Assembly (NCBI GenBank): GCA_965153455.1
Contig: OZ234496.1
Span: forward strand, 20,824,304 to 20,888,303
DNA: 64,000 bases
DNA from: Sphagnum compactum
Taxonomy: Eukaryota; Bryophyta; Sphagnopsida; Sphagnales
Reading direction: 5' to 3'
The notes under the pieces were generated by a model, which did no database searches, was not told the DNA's origin, and was given only the letters and a program-made list of their open reading frames with translations. The first letter of the stretch is position 1. Each line of letters opens with the position of its first letter. This document shows, one piece after another, positions 25,801 through 39,010 of this stretch. The translations under genes were made by a program, and so were the position numbers.

Positions 25801-28800
25801 CTTTCTTCTCCCTTGCTACAGGGATCCAGTTCCAACATTGGAAGTGTTTAGCAATCATGTGAGAAGTAACAATGCACATTATCGTACTCCCATCTTTTTG
25901 CAGATGAGAATTTCAAACATTCCCATGTTGGCCCAGGAGTTCTATCTATGGCAAATGCAGGTCCGAACACAAATGGTTCACAGTTCTTTCTGACATTTGG
26001 ATCCCAACCACATTTGGATGGGTAATAATTCTCACTGTTCAGAGTTTGAGCTATTAGGACTCAATTGTCTCTTGTAGTGATTTTTGTGCTTCCACCAAAC
26101 TACAAGTTTTTGAAGCTTATTGCTTACTAAGCAGTATGAAAATCAACTTTGGATGTTTCACTTCACATGAAAAAATGTGATTGTGAATTTCTTTTTCATG
26201 TTGTAGTGCTGGTGCAGGGAAACGCTTCTAGTATACCACCAGTGTAAGAGTGGATGTGACATTCATGGCCCTTTCTTTCCTTACCTTTATCTTCCCTTTC
26301 CTAATGATCTATTTCTATAATTTGTATGCTTTTGCCAACCCATGTCCCATCTCAGAAGAGTGACCTATGTAATATTTAATATTGAAGCCAGTAAAATGCT
26401 AGATGGTAGTCAGTCTGTGAGACTCTAAGAATATGGAAGAGAAGTCAAAAGATTGTTAAAGCTTGTGAATTTCGTCTGTTGAGTTTAAACCTGTATTCCA
26501 CATTAGTCCAAAGATGAATTTTATATCTTAAGGAACCTATTGGAGATTCTAACCTTCATATGGTCATGAAGTAATGAATTCAAATAGGATGGTCAAAGAA
26601 AAATGAGGAAGTGATATCCATGGAGTCTTATCAATAGCTGCATGGTAGGCAAAGCTTCAGATTTATCCTTGGCTAGATCTCCTGATAAACAGCTTGTTCC
26701 TCGTGCTTTGTCAGTACATCTTTAAGCAGTCTGTTGGTCTCCTAATGGACAGTAATTGGGCATTCTTTCTAGCTAACTTCTACCTCTGCATTTATAAATT
26801 AATTTTTTTGGATGTCTTATCAAGTCCAATGCCTGTCCAGTTTTTCTGAGTACCTGTGTACAAGGGTTCAGAGATGATGTGTTGGATTGTGACATCCCTG
26901 ATTTCTGTAACTTTATATACCTAGTCCAAAAAGTACAAAAATATATATATAGTTGTTTATGGGCCAGCAACCTCATCATTGTTTTGTCTTCTTGATACAT
27001 GTGCCATTTGCAGTGACCGTGTGAGGCAAATCTGTATATGGACACCCTGCTTGTCTCTACATTTTTTAGTGGTCCTTTCTACTTCTGATTTGTTTCTTTA
27101 AATAGCTGACAATTGTGCTGCAACTGCTTGCAGGAAGCATGTGGTTTTTGGGAAGGTCATGGAGGGTTTGGATGTGTTGAAGAAGATAGAGGCTGTGCCT
27201 ACTACAGGTCAAAGGGACAAGCCAGAATTGCCCATCAAGATTGTTAGCTGTGGGGAGGCTCCTCAGGGGAAAGATAATGGAGCCACTGTTGCTGGAGCTG
27301 GTGAGTAAAGTCTGTTGGTGTGAGCAAGTTTTCTCTATGCTTACATACATCCTTCTCTGAATTGTTTTCAGGTTGACTTAAATTGTAACGATTAGAAAAT
27401 TCTTGGTATATATATAGATATTTCTCTACTCTCATATCCCTGCACTTGATTTACACTTTATAGAGACCTCAAATGACTGAGGATTGATTGTTGTGTTCTG
27501 AACAAGGTTGTAGACAGGATGAAACTGCTGTTTTTGGTTCCTGTGAATTTCTATCAAAATCAAGATAAGCAGAGATGGTAAGCTAGTGAACTTTGGAGCT
27601 TGACCTTGAATGCTAAAGTTGTTCTTTTCTTCTTGTACTTCCTGTCTATCAGTGTTATATCGACAATATTGATGTGCATGCAGGGAGGAAGAAGAGCAGG
27701 AAGCACAAGGGAGGCAGAGATGATTATTCAAGTGATGAAGAAGAAGATAATGTCCGCAAACGGAAGCATAAGAGGGTCAATAGAGATCGCCGGAGAAGGA
27801 AAAGGCGTCGATATTCAACAGACTCTACTGAAAGCTCTTCAGAGTCGGAGTCCTTTTCTGATAGTTCATCAGAGAGTTCATCAGAGACAGATTCTGATTC
27901 CTCCTCAGACTTAAGCTCATCTAGTGAGGATGATAGGAGGCGGCGGAAGAAGAAACCTGTAAGGAAGGAAAAGAAGAGAGCGCTGAAACGAAAACGAGAC
28001 AAGCGCAAGGACAGGAAGCGGAGCAAAAGGAGTAAAAGGACATCAAAGAAAGCGAAGTGGTGTGCAGCTCAAGCCTCTATTAAATGCATGCATGTCCATT
28101 CTAGTATCTAATTTTCTTTCTTAGAGGTGTTCTGGATTGATTTCATCATCCTGTTCAGTGTAACATCCTGAGAGCCATTTCAGAGTTGTTCCAAGGCTGG
28201 GCTACTAACTATTCTCCCTTCCTTGAAGCTAGCTATGATTTCAAGCTTCCTCAATACTGTCTTTTCACTCTTGATTATGTAAAGGGTAGATTACCCTGAG
28301 TGGTTTGGTATAACTGTCAGTGGAGTATGAGAGTTGCTGGACCTCAAAAGAATTGTTCTTTCTAGTCCTTGGTGGTGAAATTAATTTTACCGGATATGAG
28401 TGAGATTTCTGGGGTTAGAAATCTAGAACCATTTGTTACTCTTCTCCTTGATTCTCTTCTTTTCCTATGAGTGGTAAAAGAAACATCTTGAAGATACTGT
28501 GGGCAAGTATGATAACCTGGTCAAGCCTGATTTTGTTTGGTGTCCATTGTGCAGGAGCTCTGAGAGTGACTCCAGTGAAAGCGAAAGTGACACTTCCAGC
28601 ACTGATAGCGAGAGTGACAGTGGTAGTGATGTGATCAAGCAGGCACCCAAGGCAACAGATAGGCGTGAGAAGCAATCTGGTATGATTAGTGGGCAGATGC
28701 ATTGCACTGAAAGGCATCATCTCTGAAGCTGCTTAGAGTTGATTGTGCTGTCAGAAAAAAGTTGGAATTGGTACTAGTGATATATCCAGAACACCTCATC

Positions 28801-31208
28801 GGTTAGAATGATCATGAAAGCCAGTATATTTCTTGTCGCTATATCATTTTGCTTATCCTCTCAAATCATGCACTGTCCACCGTACAATTTGGTCGAATGC
28901 ATGGATCATATGTTGTGTGATGTCTATTGATGATGCTACGTTGTCAAAACGAAGGAGGTTCATTGGATACATAGGTTGCTGATTAGGTCTTTGTGATTCT
29001 TACTCTTGCATGTTTTAGGGATGGTGTTATGTCTTTCCTATCTTTCAGGCCTTATTATTGGTACCCCTTTCACTGCTGCAGGGAAATCAGCTGGAAAATT
29101 GACTGCAACAGTATGGGCTGAAGAAGAAACTTCCTTTCAAAAGTCTGCAGAATTTGAGAAGGTCCAGGAGAAAAGAACAGAGAAACATGAAGCAGTGGTG
29201 GAGGATGGTGGAAATAATGGCAGTGATGTCCAGGAGGTATTAGTTGAAGCAATCAAGCAGACAGAGGTACCTGAGGCCTTGGCCAAAGAGAAAAGTTTAT
29301 CACCACCACGCAGTCCCCCTCAGAGCAGGTCCAGGTATTTTGAAGCATCTTGCACCTTTTCTCATGTTTCTTGGATCTCCTTGTTATGAACGATGATTAT
29401 TCAATAATTTCCAACTTATGCACCTGCCAATAGAATGTGAAGGAATTCTCCTGAAGAGATTCCTTGTTAGCTGGAAGAATTTACTCCTTGCCGTGCTGCT
29501 ATCATTTAGATTTTCTATGTAGGCATATCACACCATAGCTTTAAAAGCATTTCATCAGATTGGATGGACAAGAAGCTGATGTGACAGAAACTGGTGCATG
29601 TGCTATAAGGACACATACTTTAGAACACTTGGGGGGCCTGTATGTTTACACACTACTATGTGGGAAGCTCAAGGCAAATGGATCAGTCACTCTGGAAATT
29701 TCTAGCATCTTCTGGCATCTTCAGTAGGGTTGATGGTTGCTTCATCAGCCCTGTTGTGATGGGTTCTAGTAACGTGATCTCTATTTTTGTTTCAGCTACT
29801 CTATTATGTTGGAGATGTATGTGCAGGAGCCGGAGCAGAAGTCTTACTCCTAAAAGAAGCCCAAGTCGGAGTCGGAGCAGGAGCCGAAGCCAGAGTGAGA
29901 GTCCAAGACTAAGTCCAAGCATTAGTCCAGTGGTCAGTCCAAAACGGAGCCAAAGCAAAAGCCCAAGACTTACCCCAAGCAAGAGCAAGAGTCCCAGCCC
30001 AGTAGTGGTGAAGGCACACAGCCCAGCTCCTGAATCTCCTCCCCAACGTTCTCGTAGCCGAAGCCCAGTGCGGAGCCCCAGTCCAGAGGGCACTTCAAAA
30101 CGCATAAGAAGAGGCCGAGGATTCAGCCAGCAGTATTCTTATGCTCGTCGATACCGTACTCCCTCTCCAGAGCATTCACCACCTCGCTCATATCGATACG
30201 GTGGTCGAGGTGAACGAGATAGATATGATCGGGGTAGAAGTGATAGGTAGCATTCCACACCCTACCCTGAAAATAGAAGTTGGCATCCACGTGTGATCCT
30301 GGATTTATTGTCTGTATGATTGGACATTTAACTCTTAAGCTATCTCTTCCCAGTTGTGCATGGCACAAGTTTTTTGTTTGCATAGTTGATGTGATTGATG
30401 ATGGGTGATGTAGGTATGGAGGATACAGGGGTTATAGAGATTGGAGCCCAAGACGATACAGAGGCTCTCCCAGAGGCAGGACACCACCAAGGTGTGTTAA
30501 TTCCCTCTGCTTTTCTGCAGAGGTTTCGACATTTCTTTTCTGGAATGGAAGACTTTAATAGAAGGCAATCACTAGAGTGTACATCAGTCCTGAGTTTAGT
30601 TGGAGTCATTTTTACAGGCAAGAGTGTGATGACCAGAATGTACATATGAATTCACTAAGTTTGTAGATGAGTTTTGATTAAGGTCTTTACTTATATTGTC
30701 AACTGAACTTGTCAGAGGAATACAATAATCAGCCAGAATCCAGGGTAGACAGTACTCTGATTATGGTATTTGTTTCTACAGATACAGAAGGAGTGCCAGC
30801 CGAAGTTTGAGTCCGAGCCGTAGTCCAGTGGGCCGGTCCCGCCGCAAGGACTACTCTCGCAGCCGTAGCCAGAGTGTGAGTCCAGGTGCCGCTCCTCATC
30901 GCATCAGCAGTGATCTTCGAGCCCGGCTTGGCCCAGATGTAAGTAACCAAGCTAGAGGGGAAGACAACAATGGTGCTACCAAAGGAAGGAAACAGCGTTC
31001 ACCTAGTGAGAGTTCATTGGAGTCTCGTTCCCCAAGGCGATCAGTCTCAGCAAGTTTGTCTCCACGCAATCGTACTTTGGTCTCTTATGGCAGAGACAAG
31101 CGTGATCGGCGGCGATCACCAACACCCAGTCCCTCACCATCAAGGAGTAGGTCATCAGGTGGCAATGCTGGCCTGGTTTCCTATGGAGACGCAAGTCCTG
31201 ATTCATGA
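22833..31208 (+). CDS. Multidomain cyclophilin with C-terminal RS domain (peptidyl-prolyl cis-trans isomerase, SR-cyclophilin)
   Basis: Thirteen exons predict a 750-residue nuclear cyclophilin of the plant CYP63/CYP95 and animal PPIG type, which binds SR splicing factors and isomerises X-Pro bonds. Exons: 22833-22913, 23201-23255, 24132-24220, 24449-24473, 25449-25487, 25904-26021, 27134-27300, 27684-28059, 28555-28679, 29082-29334, 29827-30246, 30414-30491, 30782-31208. All introns are GT-AG and the coding sum is 2253. The cyclophilin domain spans about 1-185. Active-site residues visible are Arg67 (FHRVI), Phe72, Gln75, Gln123 and Phe125 (NGSQFF) and His138. The position of CypA Trp121 is His133 (QPHLDGKHVVFG), as in PPIG, which predicts weak cyclosporin binding. 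After 191 come Lys/Arg blocks, Ser/Glu/Asp tracts (about 215-260 and 320-340) and RS/SP dipeptides from about 430 to the end, giving nuclear-speckle targeting and kinase sites. Start: ATG at 22833 matches the family's short N-terminus. Confidence 0.92.
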
Positions 31209-31960
31209 TTCCCTCGTTGTCTTGTTGCATACTGAAAACTCTTAGGGTAGAAAGTTGTGCTGTATTGGGTGCTTGAGGGAGTCAAAATCAGTTCGAGGTT
31301 TTCTTTAGCCTTCTTGAATGGGTTTTGGGAGGGGTCAGAGGTGTGCTTAGGATGTCTGGCAAGTTCCTGTGCAAGGCAGGGTCATCTCTGACACAAAATA
31401 GGATTTATAGCAGTAAGGTGTCCTGGATCTGAATCAAGAGTTTTGTTCTTTAGTGGAGTGTTTGATGGATATGTGTAGGTGTGAGAAGCAGCAGCCCATG
31501 CTTGTGACTTAGTCACAGTGCAGGCAGGCAATAGTAGCATTTGTGCTGTCAAAAGGCAAGTGTTTGTGTTTCCTGTTGTCTTTGGATAATGGAAGAAGAC
31601 AAAATGCCCAATCCCATTCCAAAACAGTTTTTATCACCACCTTGGCTTGGTGTTTCTGCACCATATTTCTTTTGATCTTTTGTGCTGTCCAATTATCATT
31701 TTGGTAGCTTAGTTTTCTTCCTGTGTTTGCTGTTTTTGTGGCTAGGTTTTCTTATTGCATTGCAGGTCATACATGGGAAAGGTAACTACACCCTAAATTG
31801 ACAGATTACACTGGAAGCATAGCAAGTGAAATGGGATTGGGATGATTGGGTTAGGAAATGGAACACTGCCCAAATGGAATAGGAACAACATTTTGTCGGT
31901 CAATTAAATACAATATTTCAAAGTTGAGACACCTTGGCTGATATATAAACCCATGCAACC
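31209..31960 (+). other. 3' untranslated region and downstream spacer of the SR-cyclophilin gene
   Basis: GT-rich, stop-dense sequence follows the stop codon, typical of a plant 3' UTR. No clear single polyadenylation signal can be chosen. Nothing else is recognised. Confidence 0.4.
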
Positions 31961-31975
31961 CTCCCTACATTAAAC

Positions 31976-32161
31976 ATGGGCTGTCCCATGTTAACTCAAA
32001 ATCAAGAGTCTGATGCATTGTGGTATGTACTTGAAACCAATGACTGCGCTGCCACAAAACTATGCATGCTTGTAAAGGCGTCAAAAACTTCGACTTCTGG
32101 CACACTTGACCATCTCTCAAAATGTGTGCACAGCGTTGCTAAAATTTTAAATAGTGTCTTG
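31976..32161 (+). pseudogene. Possible BED-type zinc-finger fragment of an hAT-like transposase
   Basis: A 62-codon frame reads SDALWYVLETNDCAATKLC and then STSGTLDHLSKC. Spacing of an aromatic residue, AxxKLC, a Ser/Thr turn, LxxHL and a final Cys resembles the BED finger found at the N-terminus of hAT transposases, but the usual first Cys pair is incomplete. No transposase core follows, so this would be a short relic. Confidence 0.35.
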
Positions 32162-32169
32162 TAAATCAA

Positions 32170-35100
32170 CTACTAATAACTTGAGACTAATCTTAATCCA
32201 TCTGCAATTGCATTAATTAACCCATGCAAAATAGACATTGAGCAATCTTGGATGCCAGAGCTTCCTACAATGCACTCAACAATTAACTTGGTTCAACTTG
32301 TTTGTCACTCCATAAGAATTGATCCTTGAATTCTTCTATGAGCCCACACTGGTTCCATAGTCCAATGTTCACCACCTCTCTGCCTTCCCTTCTTACTTTT
32401 CTTTTTTCAATTGCTTGGGTCATGTTGACCCTGCAAATGTTACGTGTGATTCCACAAAATGAAGCTTGATAGGCTTGTGTGGATAAAGGCTCTTCAGCCT
32501 TGATTGCACCGTGTAGTGTGTCACCAACCTCAATGCAATGCTTGGAATATCCAAGCCTCATCCAATTTTTTTCTTCATAGTCCACTTGTCTAATTGAACA
32601 TGCATGGTGAGATTTCTTTTGATTTTGTTAACTCATTTGTCTTTTGAAGCAAGCATCTCCTCCTTGCGTTATTCCCTCACTTTGGTTACTATCTCCTTGT
32701 GCACTAGCTTATGTTCAAGTGCACACATAATGGTGAAACGTCAGCATAATCAACATGGAATAATCAATCAGAGGCTTTTCAATTGAAACCTTCCACTGAA
32801 TGTTCATTATAGGTCTTGGATGGGGCCTCAAGCAAGGTCAAAAATCAACCAATGGGGTTATTGTGCACCATTGGGGTCCTAAATGCTAGTGGGCAAAAGT
32901 CCATGGATTGAGGGTGTTGTTCAACTAGCAACACGGTGGGAATACTTGAAGAAAACTTTTGATCTTTGCATTTGTGTTTAGAGCTTGGAATTTGGAGGGA
33001 AAACAAAGTTCCTTGGGTATGCATATCGTGGATCACAATTGCAAGAATTAAGAAGACTAAGTGTGCCTCTACAATCAAGTGCAAGCGGGTTGTGAAGCAT
33101 TGGACTACAACTGTGGTTCGTTTGAATGAAAAAGAAAAAGAAACAAAGAGGGAGAAGTTAGAAGGTTTGGAAGTTTAGAAAGGAGTCAATTAAATATCAT
33201 ATATGCATCTTTGTTGCTACAATTGTTCTTGTTAATTTGTTCTAATGGCAATTCTTGAAATTTGAATTTCAATGTGTCATTGAGGAGTCCATGTAATTAG
33301 CATCGTTGTTGGAGCTTTTTTTTTAACCTATTTTTGCAACAATAGTTTATCTTAAATTTGAAAAGTGAAGGGAGTTTATAAGCTTTTATAGTCATCAACA
33401 CCTCAGTTGCAGCAATTTGTGGCAAACACAGGGTCAAGACATCCACATAAACAATAGTCCATTTGTTGAAATTCATTTTTTGCAAATTTAAGGAATGAGG
33501 TAATCATGTATGGAGGAATTCATCAGAGTCCTTAATCTTTGTCGGTTCATTTTTTCTAGTAGTTTCATGTTTATGATGATTCATTTTTTCCAAATTTGAA
33601 AATTTCTAAAAGCTAGTATGAAGGTCATTCATCATTAATGTATTTTCTTGTAATAAATTGTATGGAAATTTTCTCCTCCCCAAACAAATATTTTATGAAG
33701 GTAGGTTCATTAAATGCTAAATACCTACTTACCTCCTTAGTTACTCTACTACAATTACTCGCATAAGAATGAAAAAACCTTATGTGAAATAAATAAAATT
33801 TGTCCATTGGATGGTACGTTACCTTACCATTATGATCACCCTCCTAATAACATGTAAATAAAGGAAACAACCTATGAAAACAATAAGGCAACAAAATGAA
33901 GGAACAAGACTAAGGGTATAGGGACAATATTTCTACCTTGCAACAAAAATATGGTCATAGGGCAACAAAATGTAACCATCTTCCTAGAGGGTAAATTACA
34001 TCAAAATCTAATACTTTTAAAGGTTTATAACCTTCTTAAACCCTTCTTTCCTTTGCACATGCTTCCTTCCACTTGCCCCATGTTCCTACCACATGCCTCT
34101 TACTCATCCATGTCGCCCTAACAAAGTAAAGAAACATAAATGAAAATTACACCAAAGGTATCCCAACAAGCATTTAGTACCTTTCTTTATTGCAACAATG
34201 AAGGATACATTCTACCAACCTCCCCATGTTATCTTCATCAACACCAAAGTCAAATAAAAATTGAAAAAAAATTAGTGGATTAAAGAAGGAAAAATGAAGG
34301 ATAAAAATAATAAGAAGAAGAAGAAGAAAGACAAGGTGGGCAAACCAAGAGTGTCTACCACCTTGGGAGGTCAGCCAAGGAATGAATAATTCAAAGAGAG
34401 AAAGAGAGGAGGAAAAGAAAAAAAAAGATAGTGATAGAAGAGAAAGAGAAAGAGGAAATCAACTAGAGAGAAAAAAAACGACCCCCAAATCCGCCTAAAC
34501 CCACAAAAAAAAAACACCACCCCCGAGGGAATAGGGGCAGTCCCTCAAAGGTCACCCAAAAAAGTCTCCCACTAATCTAGTTGGGGTGGTTACCTCATAG
34601 AATTACTTCTACATTCTAGGTAGAACCCCCCCTCCCCCCCCCCCCACCCTTCTAAAAAATGTGGATTGATATTTCTACCTACCAACTTAAATCGTAGCTA
34701 ATTAGTGGGCATCACCTTCCAAGGGAGATAAGGTTAAGAATTACTACTAGCAAAATCTTTTATTAAACTACCCCTCAAATTAGACTAACACTTAAGCTAA
34801 TGTAAAACTAACCTTAAATTAACACTAGCTATTGAGCACACATTCAAGCTTGACTTTCTAACTTGCAACATTTGGCTTAAATCGGTTGTGGCATTGTCTA
34901 CAACTACAAAATCATAGTATATTACACATCCCATCCCTAACGTGCTAATTAAAAAGATTCAAGACCTGAAAAACATGACAACCTTGAGTGGGGAATTACC
35001 AACAAATATTGTGACAAGATGGATAATGATTGTGAATGTGAGATCACATGTGAGCTCCCTTGTAACTTATTGAGGGTTGTGATGCATGGCTATTGAAATG

Positions 35101-36740
35101 GTTGGTTTCACTAACTGGGGTTCTTTAAGTTTCTTCTAATTGTTTTCTTGTATTAAAACTTACAGTTTTTTGTGTTGTTTGCATGCTCTAGGGTTCGACT
35201 TGTGTTTTTTTTTGTTATTTGCATGCATTGGGGCTCTTCATGTGGTTTTGTTGAACTATGTGTGTGCAAAACTCCAATGATTTTCAAAGACATTATGAGG
35301 TTATGTTTTATTTCATGTGTATCATGTTTTGCATGTGATGTATGTTTGATATGAATTGAAATTTGTAAGGGAATGTTGTTGAATGGCAAGTTAAGGGACT
35401 ACCATGTAAGAAATGAATTGTATGTGAAGAGCTTATGGAGTGAGATGTCAACAACCACATTATTTCCCAAGATATAAGCATAAGTTCCCATTAGACGTGA
35501 GTAAGAAAAAAGGATATGAGTTGCTCAACCTATTTGATTTGTTGCCCAAAAATCAAAGGAACTGTTCCTTTACAACTATTTTAATGGCCTAAAAAAAAAG
35601 GATATAAATTATGTACAACCGGCATGTTATTGGGAAAAAAATTTGAGGGGCACATCTACAAATCAAATGTAAAGGGCAAATGAAAAGAATAGAAAGCTCC
35701 CCCTCAATGGCAAGAACACAAATGTTAATCAAAATTTTCCTTGTAGTTTATTGTTTTAGTACTTTGATTCCATTTAATTTACAAATTAAATTTATCAATG
35801 TTGTTTTGGTTATAAGTTATATTTTTACCAGTCAAACAATTGAATTTTCAATTAAATTTAATAAAAAATATACTTAGGAAAACTAACCAGGGTATTCAAA
35901 AAAGAATAAAGAATGATGATGAAGATGATGAAATGATTACTTTTTGAAGAATAATTTCTATGAAGGAAAACAAACTTTTGTTCTCCATTATGAAAATATT
36001 TTGAATTTCATTGAAGATATCTTTGAATTCTATTGTTAAGTTTTGTTTTACTTTTCATCTTTAGTAAAAAATTACATTGAATAGGATTGGAAGACGATAA
36101 TAATAAGCACATAATAAGAAACATAATCATTTGAAATTGTTTCAATTAGTAGAGATATATGCCAATTGCATACCAAGCTATTAGTGCCACTACAAGTTTG
36201 AATACTATAGTTGCACTCAAAGGTTCAATGCCACTATAATGTGAATACATTAGTTCCATAAAAGGTTGTTAGTGGCAGTATTTGATTTGAATACAATAGT
36301 TGCAATAGTTATTATTATAAATAAATAAAAACATTCATGTGACATCAAAGCATTATAAAATGAGATGTGAACACTAAAATAAATTTATCATTATCAAACA
36401 TTCTGCACAAAAAAAACATGTTCATGACACCAATATATTAATTACTACTTTGTAAAGTCCAGAAACACCTAAATACCCTACACAAATCATTACACTTTTG
36501 CATAACACAAATTGACCTTGCACTTGCTTTGCAAAAGTTGTACATGTGAATATTTATAATTTGGGAAAAACAAATGTGCATCTAGAAGCATGAATCCTTG
36601 GACTTGCATCTTGTACACACCATCTACATATTCTACCAAATGAAACAACTATGGATCCCCTAGACTTTACAAACTATTGCACTTGCTACATACTTGTGTT
36701 TATATATTAAGAACATCTAGTCACCTATGGCAAACTATAC
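32170..36740. other. AT-rich gene-free block with simple repeats
   Basis: No gene is recognised on either strand. Simple-sequence features are a (GAA)n stretch near 34311-34330 and a C-rich run at 34626-34645. A 100-codon minus-strand frame at 32283-32585 starts at an ATG but shows no known domain. The high stop density elsewhere argues against coding. Confidence 0.6.
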
Positions 36741-36746
36741 AAACCA

Positions 36747-37041
36747 TCACAAATTTAACATTTCACAACTTAGTAATGGAACTAATGCAAAATTCATTCA
36801 TTCATAATTTGTATGTTCCATGCACTTATATCATGCATTGAAAACAAATTTGACACACAAATTTATAAGATGATTTGTGTGATATGCATTCACTCATAGA
36901 TTCATACTTCATTTGTCAACACATTTATTTATGTGTCAAATTGTTTTCAACACATAATATCCATGTGTAAAATGAAGGAACCTATGAATGAACGAACTTC
37001 GCACAATTTTTATTATTAATTTGTGATTGTAAGTTGCAACC
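36747..37041. mobile_element. Foldback (MITE-like) element, copy 1
   Basis: Left arm 36747-36870 and right arm 36925-37041 are imperfect inverted repeats. For example tgcattgaaaacaaatttgacaca on the left is answered by tgtcaaattgttttcaacac on the right, and outer ttcattcat by atgaatgaa. The short spacer contains attcatacttcatttgtcaac. There is no coding capacity. Size, AT-richness and structure fit a non-autonomous foldback DNA element. Confidence 0.7.
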
Positions 37042-37311
37042 ATGTTTAACAATACAACTAAAGGATGTTATTTAAAATGATAACGCAATAAATGTATTTT
37101 GAACATAATAACATCAAATTCAATATAGGAATTGGACTCACCTTGCGCAAGGTTGGGACTTTGACACATTTTTATTACAATGTTGAATCTCCTCAAGATC
37201 TAAACTAAGGGGTTTTACCTAAACATTGGTTTTTTCAACCTCTTGTTCTACCAACCATATAAACTCGATGAACACATAGACAAATTTAAACATTGTTTTA
37301 GCCAATATCAT

Positions 37312-37606
37312 CACAAATTTAACATGTGACAAATCAATAATGAAAATCGTGTGAAGCTCGTTCATTCATAGGTTTGTACATTTTACACACAAAATATATC
37401 TTGCATTGAAAACACATTTAACAATGAATAAATTTGTTGATGAATGAAGTATGAACTTATGAATGAATGAATGTCACATGAATTTCGTATCTTCCAATAA
37501 ATATGTGTGTCAAATGTGTTTTCAATGCACAATATAATGCATAAAACGTACAAATTATGAATGAACAAATTTTCCACGATTTTCATTATTAAATCATGAG
37601 ATCTTA
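37312..37606. mobile_element. Foldback (MITE-like) element, copy 2, inverted relative to copy 1
   Basis: Arms at 37330-37425 and 37495-37606 are inverted repeats with an exact 16-base match (aataatgaaaatcgtg against its complement) and long near-matches around tgcattgaaaacacattt. The spacer (aatgaagtatgaacttatgaa) is the reverse complement of the copy 1 spacer, so the two elements lie in opposite orientation about 0.3 kb apart. Both have tcacaaatttaacat at their left boundary. Confidence 0.7.
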
Positions 37607-38490
37607 AGTTTATGATGATGTGTTTTAGAGTATATTTGATTTGGGTACAATATAAACATAAACATTATATTTCTAATCACCTTATAAATATTTATATAAA
37701 TGGTGTAAGTCAAAAGCAAGGTGTTGCCAAGAAAGATTTATTAATATCTTAAGTTTCAAGTTCAAGCCATACCTTATTCAATGCATCAATAGTTGATTTT
37801 CACTCTAGGGTCATATCTATTTGAACTATAACAACTTGTGAAGCTTCCTTTTTTTAAGTGAATCAACATGACAACAATATACATTATCCATCTATGTTAT
37901 AAGTAAGCAAAAAACTTGAAATAAAAAATGGTTGTAATAATTGACACAAATAAATGATTGGCAATTCATCCAATTAATCTTGTTACCGATAAAACAATGG
38001 CCTCTTAAACCAATGTGTATGTCACAAAATATCAAAACAAGCATGATGGTGCATAGCATGACACCCGTTGTTGTTGTAAAATAAGTACACACAATTATTT
38101 GTAAAAGATTTCATTCTTGCATTTTAAGGACTTATTTTTTCATATAAAAGAAAAAATCTCAATGGAACAACTTGGACAACTAAAACAATTGGGGTGACAC
38201 AAACCAATGGCATTCTAAATTAATGTTTTATTGCTTTCATCTTTCATCCATAGTTCATTGCGTTGGTTGCGAAATGTTAAAAAAATGATTTCCAAAAGCC
38301 CTACACACTTCCATAACTTGATGTGTGTTATGTACTTGTTGAAACCCTACTTTTATACATGCATTATTATGTTACTAGATTTTTGTTAACCAAGTATAAT
38401 TTTTAATGAAATCACGTTTATACTTTCATGGGTAGTAGGTACAAATTAATTGCTACAACTTCATCACTTTCATCTTTTGTTTGTTGTAGG
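37607..38490. other. AT-rich spacer, nothing recognised
   Basis: No coding or RNA feature recognised. Confidence 0.5.
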
Positions 38491-39010
38491 AAATATTAGG
38501 ACGAAAATGCATGCATTGAAGTTGAGAGGATTGAATTTGAGCATGTTTGTTTATTAGACCTTACTACATGTAGCCATCCTATAATATTTCCACCATACTT
38601 GTAAGAGACAATTGAGATCACCAAGTGGGCAAGGGAAGCCATTCAAACCCACCAACTTGTTAGGACTTTGCCTCTTGATGAATACCTTGTTCACCTTTCA
38701 ATTCCCCCAAGTTGTGTAACATTGATGTACAAGAATAGGAAGGCATATACGAACCGCTTTCAAATTGATGATGAACATTGTAGTTTGTTGGTTACAATAT
38801 ATGACTTTATTGTACCATTTGTTTTCCAATAGTCACAAGGAAATGAAGATGATGTGCTTGCAATGATCTAATTTGTTGGGATGTAGAAGGTGATTTTGTA
38901 GTTAGATTATGGTCCCATGTTTTCACCAATCATGTTATTTTGTTGTAGTTGGGTGAAAACACATTAGACTATACCAAAAACGGAAATTAAAAAATCCATT
39001 TCAAAAGTTT
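38491..39010 (+). pseudogene. Decayed CACTA-type transposon coding fragment (DUF4216-like)
   Basis: One frame stays mostly open for about 170 codons with scattered stops. It carries MYKNRKAYTNRFQIDDE, SLLVTIYDFIVPFVFQ, SQGNEDDVLAMI and, after more stops, LDYGPMFSPIMLFCCSWVKT. The order (YKxxKAxxNxFxxDDE, LVTxYD, VFQ, then the LDYGP...LxxCxWxK motif) is that of the DUF4216-type C-terminal region of En/Spm (CACTA) transposon proteins in plants. At least four in-frame stops (after PPYL, after VFQ, after AMI and within the LDYGP region) mark it as dead. No CACTA terminal repeats were located. Confidence 0.6.

Noticed and set aside
29683-30105. 140-codon minus-strand Leu/Gly-rich frame
   Set aside because: It is the antisense of the RS-repeat exon of the cyclophilin; repetitive RS codons keep the opposite strand open.
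27784-31200. Simple-repeat or CRISPR-like array in the cyclophilin 3' half
   Set aside because: The periodic sequence is codon repetition of Ser/Arg/Pro in RS exons of a plant gene.
36747-37606. LTR retrotransposon or precursor of a microRNA
   Set aside because: Arms are inverted rather than direct and far longer and more diverged than a typical plant microRNA hairpin; a foldback DNA element fits better.
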